Source: Candidatus Kinetoplastibacterium sorsogonicusi (lineage in GTDB: Bacteria > Pseudomonadota > Gammaproteobacteria > Burkholderiales > Burkholderiaceae_B). From it: a stretch of DNA of 64,000 bases. Location of the stretch: the NCBI RefSeq assembly GCF_003072465.1, contig NZ_CP025628.1, forward strand, positions 517,501 through 581,500. Reading direction: 5' to 3'. The notes below the pieces were generated by a model. It did not search any database, was not told the DNA's origin, and was given only the letters and a program-made list of their open reading frames with translations. Made by a program: the position numbers and the translations under genes. Positions within the stretch are counted from its first letter, which is position 1. Each line of letters opens with the position of its first letter. Of the stretch, positions 8,592 through 17,626 are shown one piece after another.

Positions 8592-10529
8592 CTATTTATC
8601 TTTATTAACTTCTTTAAATTCGGCATCAACAACATTATCTGTATTTTCTTCACTTGCTTTATTATCATTACTATTTTGCTGATTATTTTCTGTAGACTGT
8701 TTAGCTTGCATATCAGCATATAATAATTCACCAAGCTTTTGAGATGCTGTAGTTAAATTGTTAACTTTTTCTTCTATAGATGCTTTATCACCATCTTGTA
8801 ATGATTTTTCTAAATCTTTGATAGCATTTTCTATTTTATCTTTGTCAGAAGCATCTAATTTATCCCCATATTCAGTTATAGACTTACGAGTACTATGAAT
8901 TAAAGCATCTGCATTATTACGTACTTGTGCTAATTCAGCTAGGCGATGATCTTCCTCAGCATTTATTTCTGCATCTTTAACCATTTTTTGAATTTCTGCC
9001 TCTGATAATCCAGAATTAGCTTTTATAGTAATTTTATTTTCTTTACCAGTTCCTTTATCTTTAGCTGATACATGCAAAATACCATTTGCATCTATATCAA
9101 AAGTAACTTCTATTTGAGGCATACCTCTTGGAGAAGCAGGAATACCTTCTAAATTAAATTCACCTAATGCTTTATTATGAACTGCTATCTCTCTTTCTCC
9201 TTGATATACTTTAATTGTTACAGACGGTTGATTGTCTTCAGCAGTAGAAAATACTTGTGAATATTTTGTTGGAATAGTAGTATTTTTATTAATCATTTTT
9301 GTCATAACACCGCCTAAAGTTTCAATGCCTAATGACAAAGGAGTAACATCAAGAAGTAATACATCTTTTTTATCTCCTGATAAAACAGCACCTTGCACAG
9401 CAGCACCAGCTGCTACAGCTTCATCTGGATTAATATCTTTACGTGGATCTTTACCAAAAAATTCTTTTACCTTTTCTTGTACTTTTGGCATTCTAGTCAT
9501 ACCACCAACTAAAATCACATCATCTATTTCAGATACAGATATACCAGCATCTTTTATTGCTATCTTACAAGGACTGATACTGCGATCTATAAGATCTTCA
9601 ACAAGTGATTCAAATTTAGCTCTAGAAATTTTCATATTTAAATGTTTTGGCCCAGAAGAATCAGCTGTAATATATGGTAAATTAATCTCTGTTTGTTGAG
9701 AGGATGACAATTCTATTTTAGCTTTTTCTGCAGAATCTTTTAATCTTTGCAAAGCTAACATATCTTTAGTCAAATCAATACCATTTTCTTTTTTAAATTC
9801 ACTAATAATATATTCTATTAAATTTTGATCAAAATCTTCACCACCAAGAAAAGTATCACCGTTCGTAGATAAAACTTCAAACTGTTTTTCACCATCAATA
9901 TCAGCTATCTCTATAATTGAAACATCAAAAGTACCACCGCCTAAATCATAAACAGCTATTTTTTTATCACGCTTGTCTGATTTATCTAAACCAAATGCTA
10001 AAGCAGCAGCAGTTGGTTCATTTATAATTCTTTTTACATTTAGTCCTGCTATACGACCAGCATCTTTTGTAGCTTGTCTTTGGCTATCATTAAAATAGGC
10101 TGGTACAGTTATAACTGCTTCTGTAACTTCTTCACCTAAATAATCTTCAGCTGTTTTTTTCATTTTACGTAAAATTTCAGCCGAAATTTGTGGAGGAGCA
10201 ATTTTTTTATCTCTAATTTCTATCCAAGCATCTCCATTATCAGCTTTAATTATTTTATATGGCATTAAAGCTATATCTTTTTTTACAGCATCTTCACTAA
10301 ATTTTCTTCCAATTAATCTTTTGCTTGCATATATAGTATTTTTAGCATTAGTGACTGCTTGTCGTTTTGCTGAAGCACCAACTAATATTTCTCCATCTTC
10401 CATATATGCTACTATAGATGGTGTAGTGCGAGCACCTTCAGAGTTTTCTATAATTCTGACTTGTTTACCATCCATTACAGCAACACAACTATTAGTAGTT
10501 CCTAAATCTATACCTATAGTTTTTCCCAT
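8592..10529 (-). CDS. dnaK: Chaperone DnaK (Hsp70)
   Basis: 645-aa ATP-dependent Hsp70. The nucleotide-binding domain begins [16 protein letters not shown] and contains [19 protein letters not shown] and [14 protein letters not shown] motifs. The interdomain linker is [19 protein letters not shown], followed by the peptide-binding beta domain, a helical lid, and a conserved tail ending [13 protein letters not shown]. Start at 10529 ([10 protein letters not shown]) is preceded by AAGGTGG at 5-6 bases; the upstream in-frame codon at 10553 is unsupported. Transcription is likely heat-inducible from the sigma-32-type promoter at 10613-10642. grpE lies upstream and dnaJ downstream. Confidence 0.98.
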   Translation of the reverse strand: MGKTIGIDLGTTNSCVAVMDGKQVRIIENSEGARTTPSIVAYMEDGEILVGASAKRQAVTNAKNTIYASKRLIGRKFSEDAVKKDIALMPYKIIKADNGDAWIEIRDKKIAPPQISAEILRKMKKTAEDYLGEEVTEAVITVPAYFNDSQRQATKDAGRIAGLNVKRIINEPTAAALAFGLDKSDKRDKKIAVYDLGGGTFDVSIIEIADIDGEKQFEVLSTNGDTFLGGEDFDQNLIEYIISEFKKENGIDLTKDMLALQRLKDSAEKAKIELSSSQQTEINLPYITADSSGPKHLNMKISRAKFESLVEDLIDRSISPCKIAIKDAGISVSEIDDVILVGGMTRMPKVQEKVKEFFGKDPRKDINPDEAVAAGAAVQGAVLSGDKKDVLLLDVTPLSLGIETLGGVMTKMINKNTTIPTKYSQVFSTAEDNQPSVTIKVYQGEREIAVHNKALGEFNLEGIPASPRGMPQIEVTFDIDANGILHVSAKDKGTGKENKITIKANSGLSEAEIQKMVKDAEINAEEDHRLAELAQVRNNADALIHSTRKSITEYGDKLDASDKDKIENAIKDLEKSLQDGDKASIEEKVNNLTTASQKLGELLYADMQAKQSTENNQQNSNDNKASEENTDNVVDAEFKEVNKDK

Positions 10530-10612
10530 TTCATCCACCTTAAAATAATTCATCTAATTATAAATTTATGATAAAACATTGCGCATTATACAAAATTAAA
10601 TATCTTTAATAT

Positions 10613-10642
10613 TTATGTGGAGTCACTATTTCTATTTTCAAG
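10613..10642 (-). promoter_or_regulatory. Sigma-32 (RpoH) heat-shock promoter of dnaK
   Basis: Reading the minus strand, CTTGAAA (10642-10636) matches the sigma-32 -35 consensus exactly. After a 15-base spacer comes CCACATAA (10620-10613), one or two changes from CCCCATnT. The predicted start site near 10606 gives a leader of about 77 bases before the dnaK ATG. C-rich -10 elements are rare by chance in this sequence, so this is much better supported than ordinary TATAAT matches. Confidence 0.85.
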
Positions 10643-10686
10643 ATAACGATCTCACAATAGCAAGAAAAAATTTTTAATAATAAATA

Positions 10687-11322
10687 TTATTTATTTGTAT
10701 TAATTTCTATGCCAGAAGATACTGATACTAATGCTGGACGTATAATTCTGTCATGTATAATATACCCTTTTTGCAAAACATCGACAATAGAATTAATAGG
10801 CTGATCTGAGGATATAGAAGACATTGCTTGATGCATATGAGGATCAAATTTATCTCCAGATTTAGGAAATATTTCTTTGAGAAAATTTTTTTCAAAAGCA
10901 GAACTTATTTGTTTTAAAGTTACCTCTAATCCTTCTTTTACTACATGAATATCACTATTATAATTAGATAATGCTGCTTCTATACTATCTTTAACTGGGA
11001 TTAAGCTTTCAGCAAAATTTTCTATACTAAATTTACGTGCTTTTGCAACGTCTTCATTAGATCTTTTTCTTACGTTATCTAGCTCAGCAAATGTTCTTAG
11101 TATTTTATCCTGTTGTTCATTTATTTGAGTTTTTAATTTTTCTATTTCTATATTTAAATTATTTATTATGTTTTGCAAATTTTCTTCATCAGTATTATTT
11201 ATTCCTTTTAAATCATTATCAATTGTATCTTTTAATTCATCATTTGTTTCAAAATCTTGAGAATTTTGATTTTCATCAATTTTTAATCTATTCATATCAT
11301 CTTTTTTATTATTAATTTTCAT
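10687..11322 (-). CDS. grpE: Nucleotide exchange factor GrpE
   Basis: 211-aa homodimeric cofactor that releases ADP from DnaK. The first 65 residues are acidic and polar, followed by a long coiled coil (about 50-110: LNIEIEKLKTQINEQQDKIL, then the conserved FAELDNVRKRSNEDVAKARKF). A C-terminal beta-wing domain includes DKFDPHMHQAMS and the terminal VLQKGYIIHDRIIRPALVSVS, the GrpE signature. AGGG lies 7 bases before the start. Located between hemH and dnaK; a perfect CTTGAAA upstream suggests heat-shock input here too. Confidence 0.96.
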   Translation of the reverse strand: MKINNKKDDMNRLKIDENQNSQDFETNDELKDTIDNDLKGINNTDEENLQNIINNLNIEIEKLKTQINEQQDKILRTFAELDNVRKRSNEDVAKARKFSIENFAESLIPVKDSIEAALSNYNSDIHVVKEGLEVTLKQISSAFEKNFLKEIFPKSGDKFDPHMHQAMSSISSDQPINSIVDVLQKGYIIHDRIIRPALVSVSSGIEINTNK

Positions 11323-11362
11323 ACAATTACCCTAAATTTTTAAATGATTTATTTTAATTTGT

Positions 11363-11390
11363 ATATATATACTATGATATATATTTCAAG
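11363..11390 (-). promoter_or_regulatory. Possible sigma-32 promoter of grpE (-35 only convincing)
   Basis: On the minus strand CTTGAAA (11390-11384) is a perfect heat-shock -35 about 62 bases before the grpE ATG. At the expected spacing the -10 is only TA-repeat (about 11363-11371), without the CCCC of the consensus. It may be a degenerate heat-shock or a mixed promoter. Confidence 0.4.
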
Positions 11391-11423
11391 TATATGATTT
11401 TAGCAAATATAAAAAATAGTTTA

Positions 11424-12491
11424 TTAATTCCAATTTTTTATATTATTTTTTATAAAATCTGACATTCCATCTAACCATAAGTTATTATCATTAGGAGCCG
11501 AAATATAACGAAAAATCTTACCACCAAATTCTAAAAATTCTTTTTTATAACCTTCTTGTACATCTTCTAATGTTTCTAAACAATCTGAAACAAATCCAGG
11601 GCAAATAATATCAACACTACTCACCCCATTTCTAGCTAATCTTTTGACTACATGAGATGTATATGGTTTTAACCATTTTCCAAATCCAAAATGGCTTTGA
11701 AAAGAAATCTCTATATCTTCTTTAGGTATATTTAATTCATTACATATTAAATTAGCAGTATCAATACAGTCATAATAATAAGGATCTCCTTTATTAATAG
11801 AATTAACTGGCAATCCATGAAAACTTATTATTAATTTTTCGGAACGACCTTTTTCTTTCCAAAAAGATGAAATCTTTTCAGTTAAAAATTTTATATAAAA
11901 ATTTTCATTATAAAATCTTTTAATAAAACGTATTTCTGGCAAATCACGAACATTACGTATACAGTGATATACTTCACACATAACACTAGCAGTAGTAGTA
12001 TAAGAATATTGAGGATATAATGGTAAAATAAGTATTTTGTTACATCCTCCTCTAATTAAATCATTCAATGATTCTTTAATAGATGGCTTCCCATATCTCA
12101 TACCTAAAGATAATTTTACAGAATTATTAGATTCTTCATTATCTAATCTATTTTCTAATCCTAATAATTGTCTTTTACTATATACACTTAATGGAGAGCC
12201 ATCTCTCATCCATATTTTTGCATAGCTTTGCTCAAGTTTTCTAGATCTTAATAATGAAACAAAATATAATATAGGTATCCATATTAGTCTAGGCAGATTA
12301 ATAACCTTTGGATCTGATAAAAATTCCATTAAATATTTTCTAATATCTTTACTATCAAAATAATCAGGTGTACCTAAGTTAACTAACAAAATTCCAGTTA
12401 GTTTATTTTCTTTTTTAACTAAATCTGAATTTCCTAATTCATCATTTACTTTAAATTTTAAATATTTTTTAAAATTATCTATTATTGCCAT
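11424..12491 (-). CDS. hemH: Ferrochelatase
   Basis: Inserts ferrous iron into protoporphyrin IX, the last step of heme synthesis. 355 aa. Family landmarks are LLVNLGTPD near the N terminus, PLYPQYSYTTTASV in the middle, the active-site histidine in SFHGLPVNSINKGDPY, and QSHFGFGKWLKPYT. Start set at the ATG at 12491, with GGAG nine bases upstream; in-frame codons further out lack a site. A gene for ferrochelatase upstream of grpE is the order seen in related betaproteobacteria, where hrcA normally comes first; here hrcA is absent. Whether other heme genes are present cannot be judged from this window. Confidence 0.95.
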   Translation of the reverse strand: MAIIDNFKKYLKFKVNDELGNSDLVKKENKLTGILLVNLGTPDYFDSKDIRKYLMEFLSDPKVINLPRLIWIPILYFVSLLRSRKLEQSYAKIWMRDGSPLSVYSKRQLLGLENRLDNEESNNSVKLSLGMRYGKPSIKESLNDLIRGGCNKILILPLYPQYSYTTTASVMCEVYHCIRNVRDLPEIRFIKRFYNENFYIKFLTEKISSFWKEKGRSEKLIISFHGLPVNSINKGDPYYYDCIDTANLICNELNIPKEDIEISFQSHFGFGKWLKPYTSHVVKRLARNGVSSVDIICPGFVSDCLETLEDVQEGYKKEFLEFGGKIFRYISAPNDNNLWLDGMSDFIKNNIKNWN

Positions 12492-12762
12492 AAAAGTTAA
12501 CTCCATAAATAAAATGATGTGATTTTTATCATTGTAAATTACAAACATTTATAGTGTTTTAAAAATATCATATTAATATTACTATCTACATAAAATATAT
12601 AATTAAGTTAGTGTAATAAAATCTTATATAAACATATTTTGCTATTTCATTTATAATGAAAAATATAATGTAACATTGTTACTATATATCATTATTTAAA
12701 ATATTATAATAATCTTTATATATAACTAGTGTTATATATAAAATGTATTCAAGAGTAATAGT

Positions 12763-13665
12763 ATGCAATTTGATAAAGTAGCACTAATAGGAAGATATCA
12801 AGATACCGGATTAGATGCACCATTAATAGGATTAGCCGAAAAATTAATCAAAACTGGTAGAAAAGTAATAATAGAAGCTGAAACAGCTAAAAATACAAAT
12901 TTAAATAATTATGAAATAGCTTCATTAAAAGAAATAGGTGAAAATGTATCATTAGCTATAGTAATGGGCGGAGATGGAACTGTACTTGGAACTGCTAGAT
13001 CATTAGCCCCATATAACGTTCCTTTATTGGGAATTAATCATGGAAAATTAGGATTTATTACAGATATACCAATAGAAGATGCTTATATAGCTATTATGAA
13101 TATAATTAATGGTAATTTTTTCATAGAAGAAAGAAAATTACTACAAGGTTCAGTATTAAGAACAGGTAAAAAATTATTTTCTTCTACAGCTTTAAATGAT
13201 ATAGTCATAAACCGTTCAAATAACGGCGGAATGATAGAGATAAAAATTGATTTAAATGGAGAATTTATGCATATACAAAGGGCAGATGGTTTGATTATAT
13301 CTACTCCTACTGGCTCTACTGCATATTCTTTAGCTGTGAATGGACCTATTTTACACCCAAGTTTAGAAGCTATGTTAATTGTACCAATTGCTCCACAAAC
13401 TTTATCAAATAGACCTATCGTAATTCCTTCTTATAAAACTTTAGAATTAACATTAATTTCTTCTGGTAGAATAAATAAAAAAGCTAGTGTTCATTTTGAT
13501 ATGCAACCATGGTCTGAATTAAAATCTGGAGATAAAATTAAAATTCAATCAGCTAAACATTCCATTAAATTAATACATCCGTCTGGCTATAGTTTTTTTT
13601 CAACATTGAGACGCAAATTACATTGGAATTTAATGCCACAATTCTCTGAATATTTTGAAAAATAA
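12763..13665 (+). CDS. nadK: NAD kinase
   Basis: Phosphorylates NAD to NADP, the only route to NADP in most bacteria. 300 aa. Catalytic GGDGTVLGTARSL lies near residue 70, followed by LGINHGKLGFITD. The second conserved block is RADGLIISTPTGSTAYSLAVNGPILHP split over residues about 180-205, where the Thr-Gly-Ser-Thr loop binds NAD. It is divergent from hemH across 271 bp, the position where hrcA would normally lie, and 9 bases precede recN, indicating a shared transcript. Confidence 0.97.
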   Translation: MQFDKVALIGRYQDTGLDAPLIGLAEKLIKTGRKVIIEAETAKNTNLNNYEIASLKEIGENVSLAIVMGGDGTVLGTARSLAPYNVPLLGINHGKLGFITDIPIEDAYIAIMNIINGNFFIEERKLLQGSVLRTGKKLFSSTALNDIVINRSNNGGMIEIKIDLNGEFMHIQRADGLIISTPTGSTAYSLAVNGPILHPSLEAMLIVPIAPQTLSNRPIVIPSYKTLELTLISSGRINKKASVHFDMQPWSELKSGDKIKIQSAKHSIKLIHPSGYSFFSTLRRKLHWNLMPQFSEYFEK

Positions 13666-13674
13666 ATCATCACA

Positions 13675-15351
13675 ATGTTAAAAATATTAAAAATAAAAAA
13701 TTTTGTTACAATTGATAGTATAGAAATAAATTTTAGCAATGGATTAACAATTTTATCAGGCGAAACTGGTGCAGGAAAATCAATCATTGTTGATGCAATA
13801 TCTTTAATTGCTGGAAATAAAATAAAAAAAAATTTTGTAAAATTTAATTATGATAAAGCTGAAATTACAGCTATCTTTGAAAAAAATATTTTAATAGAAA
13901 AATTTTTGCAAAATAAAAATATACAATCTAACAATACAATTATCAAAATAAAGAGAATAATATATTCAAATGGAAAAAGTAGAGTATATATTGATGATAT
14001 GATTTATCCATTAGCTCTATTAAAAGAACTTGGATCACTTTTAGTAATTATACATAGTCAAAATTCATATTTATCAATAGATGATCAAGTTACTAAACTT
14101 GATATAATAGATTCATATTGTAATAATTTGCCATTAAGAGAAAAAGTTATTAATTTGTGGTATCAAATTAAATATTTAAAAGAACATTTAATAAAGCTAG
14201 AGAAAAAAAATAGATTGTTAGAATCTAGGTACTCTCAAATTTATGAAGAATTTCAAAAATTAAAAGATTTAAATTTACAAAAAAATGAAATAGATTTTTT
14301 AAATAAAATATATAAAAAATTTTCTAATATTGAAATAGTTAGTTCATTAATTAATAAAATATTTAATGATCTTGATTCTGATAAAGATTCGATAATTTCA
14401 AAAATTAATAATATATCTAATAATATTAAAAGCTTAAATAAATATGAAGATAATTTAGAAAATATTATAAAAGAAATAGAAACTATTAAAATTAGTATTA
14501 GCGAAATAATTTCTTACTTTAATAAATATATTTCTAATATTGATAGCAATAAGTATGATATTAAATATATAAAAGATAGATTAAATTTAATTAATAAATT
14601 TGCTACATTATATAATGTCATTCCAGATAAGTTATATGATTATTATCAAAACATACAACAAGAGATTAAAAATTTTAATAAATTAGAAGATATTTCTAAT
14701 GTTATTAATGAAATTAAAATTTTAGAAACAGAATTAACTGAATCATTAAATATTTTATCTCAAAATAGAAAATACGCGGCTAAAAATCTTAGTAATGATA
14801 TATCTAAAATTATGAATTTACTATCTATGAAAAATAGTACATTTCAGATTGATATAAATGAAATTGATCATTTTAGATATGGATTTGATTCTATAGAATT
14901 TTTAGTAAATACTAACGTAGGAATGGATTTAATTCCTATATCAAAAGTTGTATCTGGAGGAGAAATGTCTAGAATTTTTTTAGCTATATCTTTTGTAGTA
15001 GGCAAAATTCAGAAAGCAGATTTTATAATTTTTGATGAAATTGATAATGGAGTTAGTGGTGCTATAGCAGAAAAAATAGGTAAAATATTACATAAATTAG
15101 GTGAAAATTCTCAAATATTATGTATCACACATTTACCACAAGTAGCTATTTATTCAAATGAACATTTTTTAGTAGAAAAATTTATTGATAATTCTCAAAA
15201 AACCATATCCATTATAAAAAAATTAAATTTTTTAGAAAAAAAAGAAGAAATAGCAAGAATGTTAGGAGGCATAGAAATAACAGATACGGCTCGTGCACAT
15301 GCACAATCAATGTTAAATAAAATATCTAGAAAGAAAAATAAAAGCATATAA
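13675..15351 (+). CDS. recN: DNA repair ATPase RecN
   Basis: SMC-like protein acting in double-strand-break repair and holding broken ends. 558 aa, full length. The N-terminal ATP-binding half has SGETGAGKSIIVDAISL (Walker A near residue 30) and a conserved HSQNS motif. A long Lys/Asn/Ile-rich coiled coil spans about 160-390. The C-terminal half carries signature VSGGEMSRIFLAIS and Walker B IIFDEIDNGVSG, then THLPQVA. It follows nadK at 9 bases. Retention together with ruvABC argues for working recombinational repair in this reduced genome. Confidence 0.96.
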   Translation: MLKILKIKNFVTIDSIEINFSNGLTILSGETGAGKSIIVDAISLIAGNKIKKNFVKFNYDKAEITAIFEKNILIEKFLQNKNIQSNNTIIKIKRIIYSNGKSRVYIDDMIYPLALLKELGSLLVIIHSQNSYLSIDDQVTKLDIIDSYCNNLPLREKVINLWYQIKYLKEHLIKLEKKNRLLESRYSQIYEEFQKLKDLNLQKNEIDFLNKIYKKFSNIEIVSSLINKIFNDLDSDKDSIISKINNISNNIKSLNKYEDNLENIIKEIETIKISISEIISYFNKYISNIDSNKYDIKYIKDRLNLINKFATLYNVIPDKLYDYYQNIQQEIKNFNKLEDISNVINEIKILETELTESLNILSQNRKYAAKNLSNDISKIMNLLSMKNSTFQIDINEIDHFRYGFDSIEFLVNTNVGMDLIPISKVVSGGEMSRIFLAISFVVGKIQKADFIIFDEIDNGVSGAIAEKIGKILHKLGENSQILCITHLPQVAIYSNEHFLVEKFIDNSQKTISIIKKLNFLEKKEEIARMLGGIEITDTARAHAQSMLNKISRKKNKSI

Positions 15352-15380
15352 TTATAATGGTAATACATATAGGAGAAAAA

Positions 15381-16175
15381 ATGATCACTGCAATATCTGG
15401 TGTAAGTGGTAAAATGGGTAGAATGCTAATACAAACAATTAATGATAATAATATAATTAAGTTGGGAGCAGCATTTGATAAAAATCCAAATATTATTGGT
15501 AAGGATGCTGGTAGTTTAATAGGCATTCAGACTAATATAATAGTTACTGAAAATTTAAATGAATTATCTAAAGTAGATTGTTTAATTGATTTTTCCCGCC
15601 CTGATAACACTATTAAAAGTTTAGAATTTTGTATAAAAAATAATACTAATTTAGTAGTAGGTACAACTGGTTTTAATGAATATGAATTATCACAAATTAA
15701 AAGTGCCTCAAATCATATAGCAATATTTTTATCTCCTAATATGAGTATTGGAGTAAATGTCACTTTAAAATTATTAGAAATTGCAGCTAAAATGTTAAAA
15801 AATGATTATGATGTAGAAATTAATGAAGCACATCATAATCAAAAAGTTGATAGCCCTTCTGGTACTGCCATCAAAATGGGAGAAGTTATTGCTAATTCAT
15901 GGGGTCAAAAATTATCCGATATAGCTATTTGGTCTAGATATGGAAATATAGGTCCAAGAAAAAATGGTACAATAGGATTTTCTACAATTAGAGGTGGTGA
16001 CATTGTAGGAGACCATACAGTATATTTTTGTGGAACAGGAGAAAGAATAGAAATTAGTCATAAATCTAATAGCAGAAAATCTTATGCGGAAGGGGCTATA
16101 AAAGCTGCTTTATTTTTAGAAAATAAATCTAAAGGCTTGTATGATATGAATGATATTATAGAGTATAATCGATAA
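15381..16175 (+). CDS. dapB: 4-hydroxy-tetrahydrodipicolinate reductase
   Basis: Second committed enzyme of the lysine/diaminopimelate pathway, using NAD(P)H. 264 aa. N-terminal nucleotide-binding GVSGKMGRML, then GTTGF, and the catalytic block EAHHNQKVDSPSGTA with the conserved His and Lys. The C-terminal SRKSYAEGAIKAALFL closes the domain. The ATG at 15381 is chosen because AGGAG sits five bases upstream and the Rossmann motif then begins at the usual distance; an ATG at 15357 would add eight atypical residues. Its product feeds peptidoglycan precursors made by the mur genes and possibly host lysine. It ends two bases before the convergent murB. Confidence 0.97.
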   Translation: MITAISGVSGKMGRMLIQTINDNNIIKLGAAFDKNPNIIGKDAGSLIGIQTNIIVTENLNELSKVDCLIDFSRPDNTIKSLEFCIKNNTNLVVGTTGFNEYELSQIKSASNHIAIFLSPNMSIGVNVTLKLLEIAAKMLKNDYDVEINEAHHNQKVDSPSGTAIKMGEVIANSWGQKLSDIAIWSRYGNIGPRKNGTIGFSTIRGGDIVGDHTVYFCGTGERIEISHKSNSRKSYAEGAIKAALFLENKSKGLYDMNDIIEYNR

Positions 16176-16177
16176 AT

Positions 16178-17218
16178 TCATACATAAACTGGTTCTTTTT
16201 CAAGTAAAATTCCAAATTTACTAAGAACAGTGCTTTGAATAGCTGAGGCAAGATTAATTATATCAATTGCCTTGGCATTTCCTTTGTTTATAATAATTAG
16301 AGCATGCTTATCATCTACATATGCATTTCCAATATTTTTTCCTAAAAATCCACATTTTTCTATTAACCAACCAGCTGATACCTTATAAAAATCATTTTGT
16401 GTATAAACTACAATATCTGGAAATTTCAAAAATAATTGTTTATACGTTATTTGGTCTATTATTGGATTTTTAAAAAAACTACCTACATTACCATATATTT
16501 TATAATTAGGTAATTTTTTGTTTCTTATATTACAAATTATTTCATATACATCTAATGCTGAAAGAGATTTTTGATTCTTTATATATTTTTTTAAATTATT
16601 ATGATTTAAATTAGGAACCCAATATTTTTTTAATTTTAATGTTACCGATAGTACTATAAATCTGTTTAAATTATTTTTCAATTTGAATATACTATTTCTA
16701 TAAGAAAACTTACAATCATTCAAATACATATTTACTAATTTACCATTAAATATATCGATGGCTAATAAACTATGAAAATAATCACAAAATTCCACTCCAT
16801 ATGCACCAATATTTTGAATAGGAGCAGCACCAACAGTACCAGGAATTAATGCTAAATTTTCCAAACCATAATATCTATTAGAAATAGACCAAAATACAAT
16901 ATCATTCCATAATTCACCAGCTGCAATTTTTAAAAAAATATCTTCATGATTTTCTTTATAAATTTCTATACCTTTTAAATTTACTTTAATAACTAAATCA
17001 TAGATATATTCACTTAATACTACATTACTGCCTGATCCTAAACAAAATATTTTTGAAAAATTTTTTGATATTTTTATCAATTCCGGTATATCTGAAAAAT
17101 TGTCAAAATTTATATATGATTCTGCAATAGAATTTAACCCTAATGTATTTAGAAATCGTAAATTTTTTTTATTAATGCTTATTTTATGAATATTTAAATT
17201 ATTGCTAAGATTATCCAT
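16178..17218 (-). CDS. murB: UDP-N-acetylenolpyruvoylglucosamine reductase
   Basis: FAD- and NADPH-dependent enzyme that makes UDP-N-acetylmuramate for peptidoglycan. 346 aa, the long (E. coli-like, type I) form. FAD-binding motifs are GSGSNVVLSEY and ALIPGTVGAAPIQNIGAYGVE; catalytic-region motifs are SYRNSIF, GNVGSFFKNP with the catalytic Ser, and AGWLIEKCGFLG. The C terminus EKEPVYV is typical. The start codon lies inside an imperfect 17-base tandem duplication (17206-17242), so an extra out-of-frame ATG-GAT lies 20 bases upstream. It stands alone, convergent with dapB, away from the dcw mur genes. Confidence 0.95.
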   Translation of the reverse strand: MDNLSNNLNIHKISINKKNLRFLNTLGLNSIAESYINFDNFSDIPELIKISKNFSKIFCLGSGSNVVLSEYIYDLVIKVNLKGIEIYKENHEDIFLKIAAGELWNDIVFWSISNRYYGLENLALIPGTVGAAPIQNIGAYGVEFCDYFHSLLAIDIFNGKLVNMYLNDCKFSYRNSIFKLKNNLNRFIVLSVTLKLKKYWVPNLNHNNLKKYIKNQKSLSALDVYEIICNIRNKKLPNYKIYGNVGSFFKNPIIDQITYKQLFLKFPDIVVYTQNDFYKVSAGWLIEKCGFLGKNIGNAYVDDKHALIIINKGNAKAIDIINLASAIQSTVLSKFGILLEKEPVYV

Positions 17219-17242
17219 GATACAATAAGATGATCCATGATA
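17206..17242. repeat. Imperfect tandem duplication over the murB start codon
   Basis: Copies at 17206-17222 and 17226-17242 match in 16 of 17 bases, with a 20-base period. Each copy contains CCATGATA on the plus strand, hence an ATGGAT on the minus strand. Only the downstream copy is in frame with murB. Confidence 0.8.
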
Positions 17243-17402
17243 TAAAAATTTATAAATTATTGAAAAAAAATTATAAATAATACTATTTATATGTTATAGT
17301 TATACTTATGTTATTATACAATAGAAATTGTATATATAATATGATAATATTATGCATATAATTATGTTAATTATGTGTTTCTTTATATTTGTTGTTTATT
17401 TT

Positions 17403-17478
17403 GCGGGAATAGCTCAGTTGGTAGAGCGCAACCTTGCCAAGGTTGAGGTCGCGAGTTCGAGACTCGTTTCCCGCTCCA
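17403..17478 (+). tRNA. tRNA-Gly (anticodon GCC)
   Basis: Acceptor GCGGGAA pairs with TTCCCGC (17468-17474), then discriminator U and encoded CCA. Anticodon stem CAACC/GGTTG with loop TTGCCAA gives GCC. T-arm GCGAG-TTCGAGA-CTCGT has one G-U pair. It is followed 28 bases later by tRNA-Cys, as in the common glyW-cysT arrangement; the leucine tRNA that often follows is absent. Confidence 0.97.
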
Positions 17479-17506
17479 AATTTAATTTTATTAAATAAAT
17501 TAATTT

Positions 17507-17580
17507 GGCGCGATGGCAGAGTGGTTATGCACCGGACTGCAAATCCGTGTACGTCGGTTCGATTCCGTCTTGCGCCTCCA
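17507..17580 (+). tRNA. tRNA-Cys (anticodon GCA)
   Basis: Acceptor GGCGCGA pairs with TTGCGCC (one G-U), discriminator U as required by cysteinyl-tRNA synthetase, CCA encoded at 17578-17580. The anticodon loop CTGCAAA carries GCA at 17539-17541. Two helix defects are visible: the outermost anticodon-stem pair is C-U (17532/17548), and the second T-stem pair is U-U (17554/17568). pyrD begins 47 bases downstream, so the three genes may share a transcript. Confidence 0.95.
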
Positions 17581-17626
17581 AGAAAATATCAACTATATCT
17601 TGTGAAAATTTTCTGATTATATCAAT

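Noticed and set aside
9232..9699. Open frame on the plus strand inside dnaK
   Set aside because: It lies entirely opposite a well-conserved gene, has no ribosome site, and its residues mirror the dnaK codons.
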